64,000 bases of DNA from Naegleria lovaniensis (taxonomy: Eukaryota > Heterolobosea > Eutetramitea > Acrasida > Naegleriidae): positions 124,001 through 188,000 of the forward strand of contig NW_025407859.1 in the NCBI RefSeq assembly GCF_003324165.1. Reading direction: 5' to 3'. The notes beneath the pieces are model-generated. The model was not told the DNA's origin, ran no database searches, and saw nothing but the letters and a program-made list of their open reading frames with translations. Positions 1 through 11,632 of this stretch are shown one piece after another. The translations under genes were made by a program, and so were the position numbers. How positions within the stretch are numbered: the stretch's first letter is position 1; each line of letters starts with the position of its first letter.

Positions 1-1481
1 CACAATTCTCGTAGAATTAATTGAGGAAAGTAAAGTTGTTGCAATTTGATGAACAAGACTCATTCCTCTTGGTCCTCCAGTAAACTCAAAGCCCAATGGT
101 CTAAATGGCCCACCATCAGACTCGACACCTAAGAGATGATCTTTAAGCTGGTCACGATAGTGTTCCACATAGCTCATACCTCCAAATCTTCCACCTCCAA
201 ATTCCTCTGCAGAATAGCCAACCAGTCTGATATTTGTTTCCATTTATCATTGAACAATTTCAATTGATTGTATGGATCAGTAAACAAGAAACGGGTAGTT
301 TTGTTCATAATTACAAACATGTTAAAAATAAATAAGGGATTGTGTTAAAAATCGTACCTTATGGTTCTCTTAGGTCTCATTCCTAATTTGATCAGTGTTT
401 TAATTCCTCCATAGAATACCATAATTCCTCCTAGCTCCGAGAAGAACAATTCATCATTAGTCCAATAAATACATCTCGTGTTATCAATCGACATATTGCC
501 TTACTTACCCAAATCATCCATTGCGCCTGTACCTCCAACATCCCACGAATCAAAATGTCCACCCACAACAATGACTTCATTGGGTTTGGTTGAACCTGTT
601 ATTTCTCCAATAATATTATATGAAGTGATTGGAGGATAGTTTTGGCAATTCAACCTCAAGCTCAACACTACACGCTGGCCACGACTCGTCATGCGATCAA
701 TCATTTCAGCATCTTCCACAGTAATGGTAGCGGCCATAATTTTAGGACCATTCTCCTCAAAATTCGTCACTCCTGTATGTGCCGAGTAGATACTGAATGG
801 AGTTACTGATCTCACTAAACATGCAAGAGCTCCTCTCTTGGCTGCTTCTGCTGGTCCTCGACTGCGATAAATCACTGTATTTCCATATCCATTCCATTTC
901 ATATTAAACAATACAATCTTTCCTCGTACATTGGTTCTCTCAAGCTCATCAAAATTACGCACAACCACCACCTCTCCCTTCTCAATGTAACCACCTGGAG
1001 AAGTTCCGAGAGCCATTACTTCCATTCTGCGAATGAAACGAGGCTCTAACATTTGTAACTCTTCAACATCTCCTCGTTCCCAATGAGTTACATTGAAAAC
1101 AGGTTGTAATTGAATATTATCAAAACCGTCTTGTTTCATATTACGGACAAATTCCTTAGCTGCCAAATCGTAGGCTTTAGATCCGACCAATCTTCCTCCA
1201 TATGTATCAGCAATATAGGCCAGCAAGTTATAGATCTTTCCTTTCTCGGAACCAAGAGTGAGAGTTTGAATAATACGATCCACTTGCTCTTTGTAATTAT
1301 TAAATGATTCATGAACTGCTGATCTCATCGTTGGTGATAGTTGTTGAGCCTGAACCAACACGGAATGAGAGAAATCACTATTCTCATGCAATAAAAACTG
1401 GAGTGATGCAACCACTACGACCAACAGCACGATCACATGATCAGAAACATGTTTCACCTGCCCCGTGCATCGGATGCGCAT
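1..1481 (-). CDS. Carboxypeptidase Q-like M28 family metallopeptidase (3' end beyond window)
   Basis: Secreted or lysosomal zinc dipeptidase of the plasma glutamate carboxypeptidase (CPQ/PGCP) type. Three exons: 1481-509, 430-358 and 226-1, with GTAAGT and GTACG donors and AG acceptors that keep frame. I chose the ATG at 1481 because it follows a long A run and begins a hydrophobic signal-like segment (residues about 14-30, VIVLLVVVVASLQFLL); the reading frame is open further upstream to 1658 but without a good context. Metal-site signatures are HFDSWDVG and GAMDD at the end of exon 1, then RPKRTIRLVGYSAEEFGG across exons 2-3 with the general-base Glu pair, then ESDGG. A Leu follows the DD where CPQ relatives usually have Gly. 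The gene is cut by the window edge before its last metal-binding His. Family call is strong; substrate is inferred. Confidence 0.87.
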
Positions 1482-2011
1482 TTTTTTTCTTTGTTGTTCA
1501 CCAGCAAAAAGTACTTTATGAAAACTGATCTCAAGATTAATTGCACACCAGTTGACAAAGCTGCTTGAATCCCTTAGGTCATCACAATAGCTGAGACACC
1601 TTTTAGGGCAGCACATAAATACTATCCGTGTTGAGCTTCTTTGTCTTGACATTCCCAAATCAATGATATTCGCTGCAAATCGAGGATCAATGGGCGAGAA
1701 TTGTTAAGAAATTTGAGCTCCTCCTCCCTTAATTCCAATCATCAATGAAGATGAACAACAAATTGGAGATGTATAATTTCTCGAACCAACACTATACATC
1801 ATTTGAGACCGTCCATGCACAGGGAGAGACCTGTCATAGAACAGTCAATGTCAAAAAAGACAGGTTCCCTTATTGCTGTCGTTGTAGGCTGGCATGATGA
1901 AGACACGGTTGCATTTTTTAAATTTGAGATTAATATATCAACTGAAAACAGTTGAAACTACTTAATAAAAAATTTTAATTTTAATCTTCTCAAAAAAATA
2001 GCCTTATTATC
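1482..2011. other. Intergenic, divergent promoters
   Basis: About 530 bases between the divergent peptidase and coiled-coil genes. Nothing convincing was found: no tRNA T-loop signature and no conserved ORF. The reading frame of the peptidase stays open to 1658 and could represent 5' UTR. Confidence 0.5.
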
Positions 2012-2836
2012 ATGAAAAATCATCCCGCAAAAGCATCATCATCTCAAACAAACCACAACAACAAGGCCACTCTGTTTGAATTAACAAACAGACAAAGAGT
2101 TACAAAGGCCACTCTAGAAGAAAAAAAGAACAATTTGTTCAGAATTATTCCGGATGATGGTTCTAATTTTGATGCAGGTGCAGAGTATGCTACAAAGTCA
2201 GGATCCAGTTTCCATCTCCAATCCTTTGCCTTAAATCAAGTTTTATTAGCTAACGTTGAAAATGAAAAAAAGGAGAAAGAGAAGGCTCTATCAGAAGTTA
2301 AAGAAGCCATTCAAGTTGAAAAGGTTGAACATGTCTCCTTGATTAAAGAGATGAAGGATTTCATGGCAACCATGAAGAAGGAACATCAAATCGAAATACA
2401 AACCTTGAAGGAGGAAATGGCAACCATGAAGAAGGAACATCAAATGGAAATTGAAGCCTTGAGAAAGGAACATCAAAGTGAAATACAAGCCTTGAAGCAG
2501 GAAATGGCAAAATTGAAGGAAAGCATGGACAACATACTTGTTGCAAACACTCTATCCATGGCATTCTCTAAGATTGGAGGGAAGGTTCTGGCTGTTCTTG
2601 GTATTGAAAAGCCCCAATCCTCAGAAATGAAATGGTGGGAAATTGCGTTGGACAAGTATTTCCAGTCCGATGCTGTTATGGAATTAGAAATATCAAAATC
2701 GGATTTGAAGGTAATCTGGGAGAATTTCAGAGAAAAGAGAAGCAGAAGAGCTCATTCCACCAGCACAGACTTGCAGTTATACGATGAAAAGGAGCAATTA
2801 TTGGTTAAATGGCTAGAAAACCAATTTAAACAATGA
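2012..2836 (+). CDS. Coiled-coil protein with internal heptad repeats, unknown function
   Basis: Single-exon protein of 274 residues. I do not recognise a family. The N-terminal 50 residues are Asn/Ser/Lys-rich and likely disordered. Residues about 85-175 form a strongly predicted coiled coil made of near-duplicate units (MATMKKEHQ, IEIQTLKEE and variants; DNA repeat 2361-2520). A hydrophobic stretch near 180-198 (LSMAFSKIGGKVLAVLGI) and a charged C-terminal domain with Trp residues (MKWWEIALDKYF) follow. No transmembrane or enzyme motif is visible. The repeats suggest recent unequal exchange inside the gene. Confidence 0.7.
   Translation: MKNHPAKASSSQTNHNNKATLFELTNRQRVTKATLEEKKNNLFRIIPDDGSNFDAGAEYATKSGSSFHLQSFALNQVLLANVENEKKEKEKALSEVKEAIQVEKVEHVSLIKEMKDFMATMKKEHQIEIQTLKEEMATMKKEHQMEIEALRKEHQSEIQALKQEMAKLKESMDNILVANTLSMAFSKIGGKVLAVLGIEKPQSSEMKWWEIALDKYFQSDAVMELEISKSDLKVIWENFREKRSRRAHSTSTDLQLYDEKEQLLVKWLENQFKQ
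2361..2520 (+). repeat. Imperfect tandem repeat inside coiled-coil gene
   Basis: Blocks starting ATGGCAACCATGAAGAAGG recur at 2361 and 2415, with a partial third unit (GAAAGGAACATCAAAGTG) at about 2464. They encode the repeated MATMKKEHQ coiled-coil units. Confidence 0.8.
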
Positions 2837-3047
2837 GTATCATGTTGGCAAAGTCAAAAGATTTGTAAAAAATCAAAAGGCTAGTCGTTGTAATAAAAAC
2901 TGAACTCACTTTGAGACATTACCATTAAAAAGAAGAACCATAAACACTAAATGTTCGACAAAAAATTCTTTAACCCTTAAAACCTTATCTTATAGAAAAA
3001 AATAATGAAAAATCAACCCGAGGGCCCAGACAAATCCTCAGCCTGTC

Positions 3048-3469
3048 ATGAAACTTCAGGATTCGACTAATCCTAATGACAAAATATGCAGAAAATCCCT
3101 CAAACACCAATCCTTTTCGAAAGGATGGATGTTTGACGAGTTACAAACCCTAGTTAGTTTTAATTATTACCAATGTAGAATCACAGCAAATTCTATTCAA
3201 TAAAAATGACTTGAAAGAAAAATACACATTGTGGACTGTGTACTTACTTGTAATTCGTTAATTCCTTGGAGGTGATCATTAAAGATTTAGATCTCTACCT
3301 GCTACAAAATAACAATGTTTCTACTACAATATTGTCCGATGATAAAATTCAATTATTGAAATTCATTTGCCAACAATTGAGTAATTTGGCTCAAAATGCA
3401 GAATTTCCAAATTATTTCATACAGTGCAAGGCTGTTCAATACGCGTCACAATTTGTTGATAATCATTAA
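3048..3469 (+). CDS. Doubtful two-exon small gene, unknown
   Basis: The stretch 2837-3587 between two clear genes is otherwise unassigned. An ATG at 3048 opens a 51-codon frame ending at 3203. If a GTTAGT donor at 3153 is joined to an AG at 3270-3271, phase 0 on both sides, a 100-residue protein results that ends ...QFVDNH at 3469. The second part is Leu/Gln/Asn-rich and helical (LLKFICQQLSNLAQNAEF). A second short frame at 3005-3070 begins MKNQP, resembling the MKNHP start of the gene at 2012, so the region may instead hold decayed gene copies. No family is recognised. Confidence 0.22.
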
Positions 3470-3587
3470 ATTTGGAAATTCTGTATATTTAGACAAATCT
3501 GTTGAAATCAATGTTGTCGATTTTCGAGTTTGAACTAACATATCATTTATAGAATTTTAAAAACACGACATCACACTGTGTTTGTGA

Positions 3588-6500
3588 ATGAATTGTTCTC
3601 ATTCCCATCAGCAAGGTGATGATACCATTGATTCTTCCAACACCAGCAATAACAATGGCAAAACAAGTAATAGCAATGGAACAACAACTAGCGGTACTAC
3701 TAGTTGTGGGCAACAGAATGATCACGTGATCGCCACCGTTACAAATCCTTTGACAATCCATTCAAATTCACCACAATTTCAACCGACCAAGAAAAACTTG
3801 GATGATTCCGAATTAATTTCTATGGATTTAAATCAGAATGAATCAGCCCCTTTTCAACCTGCCCAAGCAATGACACAAGCTCATGCTTTCACTGGTACTA
3901 GTAGCGTCACTCAAAAGGAACCTCACACACCTATCGACGATGAAAGAGAATTTCTCTTGACATTACAGGACAAAAATGTCTTGCCTCCACCTCATACACT
4001 TTCCATCAAAGAGGTGACTACACAGTTTCATACCAATGCAGAGCACGGACTCTCTACAACACAGGCACAGGAAAGAATTCAACTATTTGGAAGAAATGAA
4101 TTGAAGAGTCAAGGTGGAATTAATTTATGGAAACTGTTGGCGTTTCATTTATTCACTTTTATGAATTTAATTCTTGCAGTTGCTATGGTGATTTCATTTG
4201 CAGTCACTGAATGGGTGGATGGAGGCGTGGTTGCATTTATTATTGTGTTAAATATCATTATTGGTGTCTTACAAGAATATCGATCTGAAAAGTCCATGCA
4301 AAAACTAAAACGTATGCAACACACCTTTACCAAAGTGGTTCGAAGCGGAACACACAGTGAAATTCCATCTCATCAACTTACATTGGGAGATGTCATCATG
4401 TTGGACGAAGGTGATCATGTACCTGCTGATTGTCGACTCATCTATACAGCTCAATTAGAATGTATGGAAGCAATTTTAACAGGAGAATCCGAACCAGTGA
4501 AAAAGAATGCCAATGTCATCTTTGCACAGAATAAGGAAAGTGCAAGAATTACTGTTCCTCAAGCCTCAAAAAAGAAGAAGAGATGGCCAACCTCAAGAAG
4601 AAGTAGTATTGCAGAAACACCAACCACCACTGATGCTCGAAAGAGTGTTAACGATGGAGGCGTTCCAAACACATCGTTTGATGCAACTAATAGAACTTCA
4701 ATATTTTCTCTTACAAGACCATCCTTCTCGGTTCTTTCCGCCTCTGAAGGCAAACCTCATCATGGAAAACAACCAGTGGTCGATGTAGGAGACCGAATTA
4801 ACATGGTCTTCAGTGGTACAACAGTGACAAGAGGAAAAGGTCGAGCTGTTGTAGCTGCAATTGGTATGCAAACAGAAATTGGTGCCATTGCTCAATCTAT
4901 TTCCAAGCATACACGACAAAGATCAAAATTACAAAAAAGAATGGCTTTACTGGGATTAGTTTTGGTCATTGGTATGTGCAAAGTAATTTTTTAATTTCTG
5001 TGGACTCTATGATGTTTACAACTCTGATTCTATTTGATACTGTTTACAACTCTTGATGTGCACAGCTGGTGCAATTTGCACAGGATTGGTAATATTGGCT
5101 GCTTATCTGCATAAATCAATGCCATTGTTTCCTGATGCGTTGACTGTTGGAGTGAGGTAAGTTTCTTTTAAAGGTTTTTACATGGACGTTTCAAACCCTT
5201 TGTGAACTCTAGTACTGCTATTGCAATTATTCCTGAAGGTTTGAGTCCAGTTCTCACCCTAACTATGACCATTGGAGTCATGAGAATGGCCAAACAGCAT
5301 GCCATTGTTCGAAAATTGGATTCCATTGAAACTCTTGGAAATGTGACAGACATTTGCAGCGACAAAACAGGAACCATATCTGAAGGTGTTATGGCAGTAA
5401 AAGAATGTATTCTCTCCAATGATATGGTTTTTCAAATTTTGGGAGATGATATCGAAATGAAAGAGGTTACTAAAACCTTACAAGCTGCACACACTTCTTC
5501 GACAAGCAACAATGTGACCAATTCTGCAATGGAGACTGCATCTGCTGCTGTTCCTGCCAAGACAACCCCAAAATTGACCTCTTCATCTCCATTGGTGTTG
5601 GTCGATATAGGATTAAAACAAAGGCAAGATCAAATGGATACTCTCTCGCAAGCTCAACCAACAATTGTAACAACCGATTACATTAACCAAGAAAATGATT
5701 TGTTAAAAACCTTTCTCATGATTTCATCCATGTGCAATGGCTGTAGTCTATCGAAAGGAAATGTTGAGGTCACAACAACTACTTCAAAACGAAAGAAACG
5801 AGGAAATATTTTCAAAAGAGTGAAAGAATTTAAGAAGAAGAAGATTGGAAAAACTTCACCCCATGAATTAAAACCATTGAAGAGTGGAGAACCTGGAAGT
5901 GAGGAAGAAGAGCTCTATGTTGGAGATCCTACCGAAATAGCATTGATGACTCTTGCTCAACAGTATGGATTGGGAAAGAAGCATTTGGAACGCTCAGATT
6001 CTTCCACTGAAGCGACCAGTATCGAAGAAGAATTACAAGAGTATGATTCCACTCAGCTGTTTACACTCTTTCAGGAATATCCGTTTGACAGTAATTTGAA
6101 AAGAATGAGTGTTATTTATACGAAAAGGTCCAAAAGAAAACAATCAACAGGAGAGGAAACTGAAACCATTGAAACTAACAATGATGATAGGATGGAAGAC
6201 GATGAATATATTTTTGTTAAGGGTGCGCCAGAGCACGTACTCAATTTTTCCACACACTATTACACAAGTGAAAAACATGTTGGAGTGAATCAATGGTCTG
6301 TCACCAATCATGATAGCAGCAATGAGGATTCGAAACAAACTGTAGCTCCCGTCACACAACGGTATTTAGACCATTTGAGACGACAAAACGAGCTATTGGC
6401 AAAAAAAGGACTACGTGTCCTTGCATTAGCATTTCGAAAACGAGAGCATTTACCCCATTTACTGTCCAATTCAACCAATGCAACAACCTCTGAAAATACT

Positions 6501-7857
6501 TTGGAACATGAGAAAACTCAGGAAGAGAATCCCAAAGATGAAAAGAGGCCATTGTTGACGATTACATCTTCCACGACGGACACCAATTACTATGAAAGGT
6601 CTCAAGTAGAAAAAGATTTAATTTTTGTTGGACTGGTCGGTATTCAAGATCCTCCAAGACAAGGTGTGAAAGAATCCATCAGTATTTGTCACCAAGCAGG
6701 AATTACTGTGAGAATGATCACAGGTGATCACAAAGCTACAGCCGTCGCCATTGCCAAACAAGTTGGAATGGTCACTCCTGAACTATTGGCATCACCTCAA
6801 TCCAATCAAATCGCCATGAATGCTCATGATTTTGATGCATTGACCGATGAAGAGCTACGTAACTTGAAAGAGTTACCAATCATTATTTCCAGATGCTCAC
6901 CAGAAAGTAAGGAACGAATGATTCATGCTCTACATCAGAGAAAAAGAGGAACTGTAATGTGTGGAGACGGAATTAATGATTGTCCATCCATTAAGGCTGC
7001 TGATGTTGGTATTGCAATGGGAAAGTCAGGAAGTGATGTCGTCAAGGATTGTGCAGATATAGTATTAACCGATGATAACTTCTCAACCATTGTGGTTGCT
7101 GTTAAAGAGGGACGACACATGTTTGAAAATATTCGAAAATTTGTGAGCCACTTGCTGGCAGGAAATGTTTCAGAAACGATTTTGTTGGTAGTTAGCTTGT
7201 TAATTGGATTGAAACCTCCATTGAATTCTATTCAAATTTTATGGCTTAATATGATTACTGGAACTGGTAAGTTGTTTGTCACATTGTGATACGTTCGTAC
7301 ATGAATATTGAACAACCATAGGTCCTGCATTTGGTTTGGGAAATGAAAAACCACGTAAAGGAATAATGACCAAGTCATATAGTGGTAAACTTTTTGCACC
7401 AGAAACTATTATTGATATTTTCTTTTTTGGATCATTGATGGGATTGCTTTCATTGGCAAGTTTTCTCATAGCAACCAAAGCTATGAACGTACCGCTGCAA
7501 GAAGCCCAAACCATAACGTTTGTGACTTCCACCGTTTTACTCTTGTTACATGCCTATAATTGTAGAAATTCCAGAAGACCGTTCTTTTTGGATGGTTTTT
7601 ACAATAGTAGACTATTACATTTCTTTGTACTATTTGGAGCTGTGACGACTATTTCCACTGTTTATATTCCATGGGTCAACTCGAACATATTTCATCAGAC
7701 CATGATTCCTGCTTTTGATTGGATTATAGTGTTGCTTGCAGCTTTAATATTCATGGGATTGTCTGAGATTTATAAGTGTTGTAAAAGAATTCTTCTGGTT
7801 ACCATTGTTGAGAGAATCAGAAACTATCGTCGTCATGGTCTGGAGAACATTGTTTAA
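3588..7857 (+). CDS. P-type cation-transporting ATPase, ENA-like (type IID)
   Basis: Membrane ion pump, most similar in pattern to fungal ENA Na+/K+-efflux ATPases. Four exons: 3588-4971, 5066-5156, 5213-7266 and 7322-7857, phases consistent, giving 1,354 residues. Visible motifs are actuator TGES at residue about 298, phosphorylation site DKTGT with Asp about 542, an IPEG motif in TM4, the KGAPE nucleotide-binding motif, and the hinge GDGINDCPS at about 1,076 followed by VGIAMGKSGSD. The tail PAFGLGNEKP after TM6 matches the ENA-type pattern. N-terminal 90 residues are Ser/Thr/Asn-rich. Long hydrophilic insertions lie in the actuator domain (KKKKRWPTSRRSS) and in the N domain, so the protein is longer than the usual roughly 1,000-1,100. 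Ion specificity cannot be read from sequence; Na+/K+ is inferred. Confidence 0.88.
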
Positions 7858-8090
7858 GGAACAAGTGACCTTCAAGATTTGTACAGTACTGAAAAGTAAT
7901 TGACAACTATATTCCAGTGGTGTCAGGATCTGGTTTTCACTTGATCGTATGAATGATACAATCTTCACACGCTTTCCATGAACGATCGTCCAACCAACAG
8001 CTGTGACACTCATTAGTTGTATTTACTGGAATTACTGGCTTCTGATAAACATTAAAAAAATATTAAAATTTCATTTAATTCAACAACATC

Positions 8091-9143
8091 ATGGGTTGGG
8101 ATGAAAATTATCTGTTAGTAAATTATCGGACCGCACACAAGCAATGTATGTAAATAATCTTTATTATTATTTACACATATATTGTTCTGTAAAAACCCAT
8201 TTGAAAATGTTATCTTATTAATAGTGGAAGAGTTGCTTGCGAATGCTCCGATATTGCAAAAAGGTATAGTTTGAATCCAATAATGCCACTTTAATCATTT
8301 ACTTGAATAGTTGCAACGTTACCCGAATCGTTGGAGGTGATTGAAAACGAAAACAACTACAAAGAGGAGGATGAGGATGATCAGGAAACGAAGAAACAAA
8401 GAAATCTGTATCAATTATTAGATACAGCTGCTGATTTTGTTGATGAACAGTTATCCAAATTTGGCCATTTTCACATTACTAGCTTTAGTAATCATTCGCA
8501 TAGATTCGAAGAGAAATTCGCTCGATATTTGGGAATGGAAAACAAAGAACATGTATATCCTCCTTTGAATACGTCTCTTCATAAGCTCTCTAATTTATGG
8601 GAAAAGTATTATGATGGTGATTACATGTTTTTTGGAATACATTATTACTACCGTCGTCGTGTGAATATTGCCGAGTTGAGTCAATTATGTAATCACTCAA
8701 CTGAAATACCAACTTCCTTGCTCGATCATTGCTTTAATATATTCATGAATAAGCCCAAATTGTTAGAACCAAAACAAAAGAAGGTGAAATATTTTACCTT
8801 GTATGCCAATGAGACAAGAGAAGAAAAATGGAAAAGAAAATATTCAAACACCATTTACCTATTTAATGAAATACTAGAAAAGTACAATTCAAAGAACGTA
8901 ATTGCATCTTTATTTGAGAAACCGCCATTGTCCAATGAACCTTCAATAACTACAGTGAATAATAGAGAATTCTTGATTGATGACTATTGGATTACCATTA
9001 TGGAATTTATTGAAGATCCTTTCACCTTATTAAGATTAGCTCGAACATGCAAACAATTTTTTAATTTGTACAGTGAACGAGAGGTGGATTTGTGGATTGG
9101 TTTGAAAAAAGATATTGGATTGGCAATGTCAGCATGGGTTTAA
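8091..9143 (+). CDS. F-box-like protein, three exons
   Basis: Exons 8091-8145, 8225-8263 and 8311-9143 join in frame (GTATGT and GTATAG donors) to a protein starting MGWDENYLLVNYR and totalling 308 residues. The N-terminal half is acidic and rich in Asn/Glu; the middle has aromatic-rich segments (MFFGIHYYYRRR). Near the C-terminus DDYWITIMEFIEDPFTLLRL continues into ARTCKQFFNLYSE, which fits the F-box pattern (helix, Pro, Leu-rich helix, Cys/Phe). If it is an F-box, the product would recruit a substrate to an SCF ubiquitin ligase; the substrate-binding part is not a recognisable repeat. F-boxes usually sit N-terminally, so the C-terminal location is slightly unusual. Confidence 0.62.
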
Positions 9144-9269
9144 GTAAATATTAAACTTTTTCAAGATGAATTATTTTCAAATTAAAAAAAAATAATTTCA
9201 TGATCATCCTTTTTTATGAGACTCTGTGATGATGTTTAATAATATGTTTCCATTAATAATGTAATAATA

Positions 9270-10226
9270 ATGTCCAACACTGATCACACACAACTTCATT
9301 CCGATCATCGGAATCCACCCAAACCGATGAATATATTTCTCTCTTCTGATTTTGATCCTCTTCAAATTCTCAATGATTCCTCGATTCAACCTCCCATAAC
9401 CAATGTAAAACCTTATAAAACATTTTCTGCACTGAAATTGAATCAATTATTGGCTCGTCCTACAAATCAGAAATCCAATCAAACAAATTCTTCCACTAGG
9501 AGCACAAGTGATAATAACAAATCCGAACCACAACCAAGTGGTTCTAATGATTTCGGTCAAGACAAAACTTCAAATTCCGAAATTGAATTTACTTTGAAAA
9601 CCACCAATAATACTTCAATGAACGAGTCTATAGCAACCTCTCAACCTGTGAGCAATTCAATCATGGAAAGAAAACCCAGGCTTGATGAACTACCTCCGTT
9701 GCAACCGAATGAAACCTACGAATACTTTTTAGAGAGAAAATATTCTCAAAAAGATCATCCCTACCAATTATTATATGATTGTTTTGTGAACAAATCAAGA
9801 GTAATGGTTCGTGTGAGAATGGGACGGCATCATGATCAACATTACTCAACATTGTTTGGAACTCTTTCAGGATTTGACAAATTCTTTAATTTGGTACGTG
9901 GTGACACTGAACACTGTTGAGTATTTAATATTATTAATTATTGAATATTGTAATTTTCTTATTCACACTTGAATGAACGGGACATTAAGATTCTCCTTAA
10001 TGTGGATGAAGAATATTACCAAGTAGAAACCATTTACAAGAAACAGAAAACACTGGATAAAGAAAAAGGAATTACCAATCGAAAACCTCGTAATCGAAAG
10101 CGAGCTGTCCGAACTTACATCCCAAAACAGAGAAGTTTTCCACTACTTTTTGTTAAGGGATGTCATGTGATTTTGATTAGTAGAGCGAATGCAATTGTGA
10201 ATGATGAAAGATTCACTCTCCATTGA
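9270..10226 (+). CDS. LSm11-like Sm-domain protein
   Basis: Two exons, 9270-9893 and 9990-10226 (GTACGT donor, AAG acceptor, phase 0), give 286 residues. After a disordered Ser/Asn/Thr-rich N-terminus of about 150 residues comes an Sm1-type segment: YQLLYDCFVNKSRVMVRVRM, then GTLSGFDKFFNL joined across the intron to ILLNVDEEY. A basic linker of about 40 residues rich in Lys/Arg follows, then an Sm2-type motif LFVKGCHVILI near residue 258. The extended N-terminus and long Sm1-Sm2 linker are the architecture of LSm11, the U7 snRNP-specific protein used in animals for histone pre-mRNA 3' end formation. Sm-fold assignment is good; LSm11 orthology is inferred from architecture and a few residues. 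Confidence 0.68.
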
Positions 10227-10378
10227 AACTTGATGATCATTTGAAAATTCTTCATTTAAGGTGGTTCTACAAACATCTGCCAACATTCCACTTACTCGAA
10301 GAGAGAATGGAACATCAAGTTCATGACAGAGGTGTCACATGCCACTTGATACAACACAAAATACAACATACAAAAAAA

Positions 10379-11487
10379 ATGAAATCTGCTCTCTTAGGTT
10401 ACACTGGGTAGGTTTTGCATACAAAGCAATGATAAATTTATCGTCTCTGACCATTGTCTCTCTAAATCACAATCATCATCAAAAATTTCTTAGATTCGTC
10501 GGATCCAACATTCATGCCAAATCCGAATCTACTTTTCAAGACGTTTACAATTCAAAGAATTTAAAAGAATTAAAAGGAAAGGAATATGATTTGATTGTGA
10601 GTGCTGCATGTCCTGCAAAGGTATGTATTCATATGATCCTCACACATGTGGAGGTTTTCATCACACAACAATGTTGTATTCTTTGTTCCGATCATCATAT
10701 AATTTTCATATTTTCATTCATCGTGAAATATTTTGTGTACACACATTGGACTGTCGTGTGTACAACATGAAACATTTGGTGTGTACACACAAACACACAT
10801 GACTGTTAATATCACACAAAGAAATGGATTGCCAATAAGGAACCTGAACAAGATTTGCAAGCCATCAATGATATCATTTCATGTCTTGATGGAGTCAAAT
10901 GTCAAACTTTTGTGTTGATTTCAACCATTGATGTGTATCCAGTGTTGAGTGACAAGGATGAAGATTTTGATTGTTCTACTCTTGATAATCATGCCTATGG
11001 AAAGAATAGATTGTATTTGGAAAAGTGGGTGGCATCCAAGTTTGAAAATCATGTCATTTTGAGATTGCCAGCATTGTTTGGTCCAAATTTGGCAAAGAAT
11101 TATATTTATGATTTAATGCATGATAATAACTTGAATCAAATCAATCCTAATACGAGCTTCCAATGGTACAATGTTGAGAGATTGTATGATGACATTCAAA
11201 CAGTGTTGAAATACAATAAGCAACATCAAGGATCTGAGATTCGAGTGGTCAACATGTTCCCTCAACCTCTTCATACCTCTGCCTTTGTGAAGGCTCTCTT
11301 TTCGGAAAAGGCTGATAAGCTTAAGAATCCAATGAACGAGAATGTGATTGATTTTTCTTATAATTTAAAGACCAAACATGCCAAGCTTTTTGGAAGTGAT
11401 GTTGATGGCTACATTGATAATGCGAGCAATGTTTTGAACCAAATCGTTAATTATGTCAATAACGAGAAATCCAAGAACAAGCAATAG
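10379..11487 (+). CDS. NAD(P)-binding Rossmann-fold epimerase-like protein
   Basis: Extended short-chain dehydrogenase/epimerase-like protein, 273 residues. Exons are 10379-10407, 10494-10620 and 10822-11487. The first exon is only 29 bases; it supplies MKSALLGYTG, which joins FVGSNI to make the dinucleotide-binding loop GYTGFVGSN. Further features are SAACPAK at the end of beta-4, LISTIDVYP for the Ser/Thr site and AYGKNR for the active-site helix. In the usual YxxxK motif the Lys position here is Arg (YGKNR), so catalysis may be altered or absent. Substrate is unknown. The start follows a run of eight A. The second intron (10621-10821) holds a cluster of TGTGTACACA palindromes. Confidence 0.75.
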
Positions 11488-11632
11488 ATATGCTTTTTGT
11501 TAGTTTCAATGAACAACAACCTTTCTGCCATTGTCCTATTATTATTTATGGTTGATAAGTGCAATAAATTAATTTAATTATGATCACAATTTAAATAATT
11601 TAAATAAATTAAAATAAGGTTTTTCGCAACAT

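Noticed and set aside
1482-1658. N-terminal extension of the carboxypeptidase
   Set aside because: The upstream ATG lacks an A-rich context and would bury the signal peptide 60 residues in; start placed at 1481.
8331-9143. F-box-like protein starting at TTG 8331
   Set aside because: Two upstream exons with good splice sites and an ATG at 8091 extend the frame.
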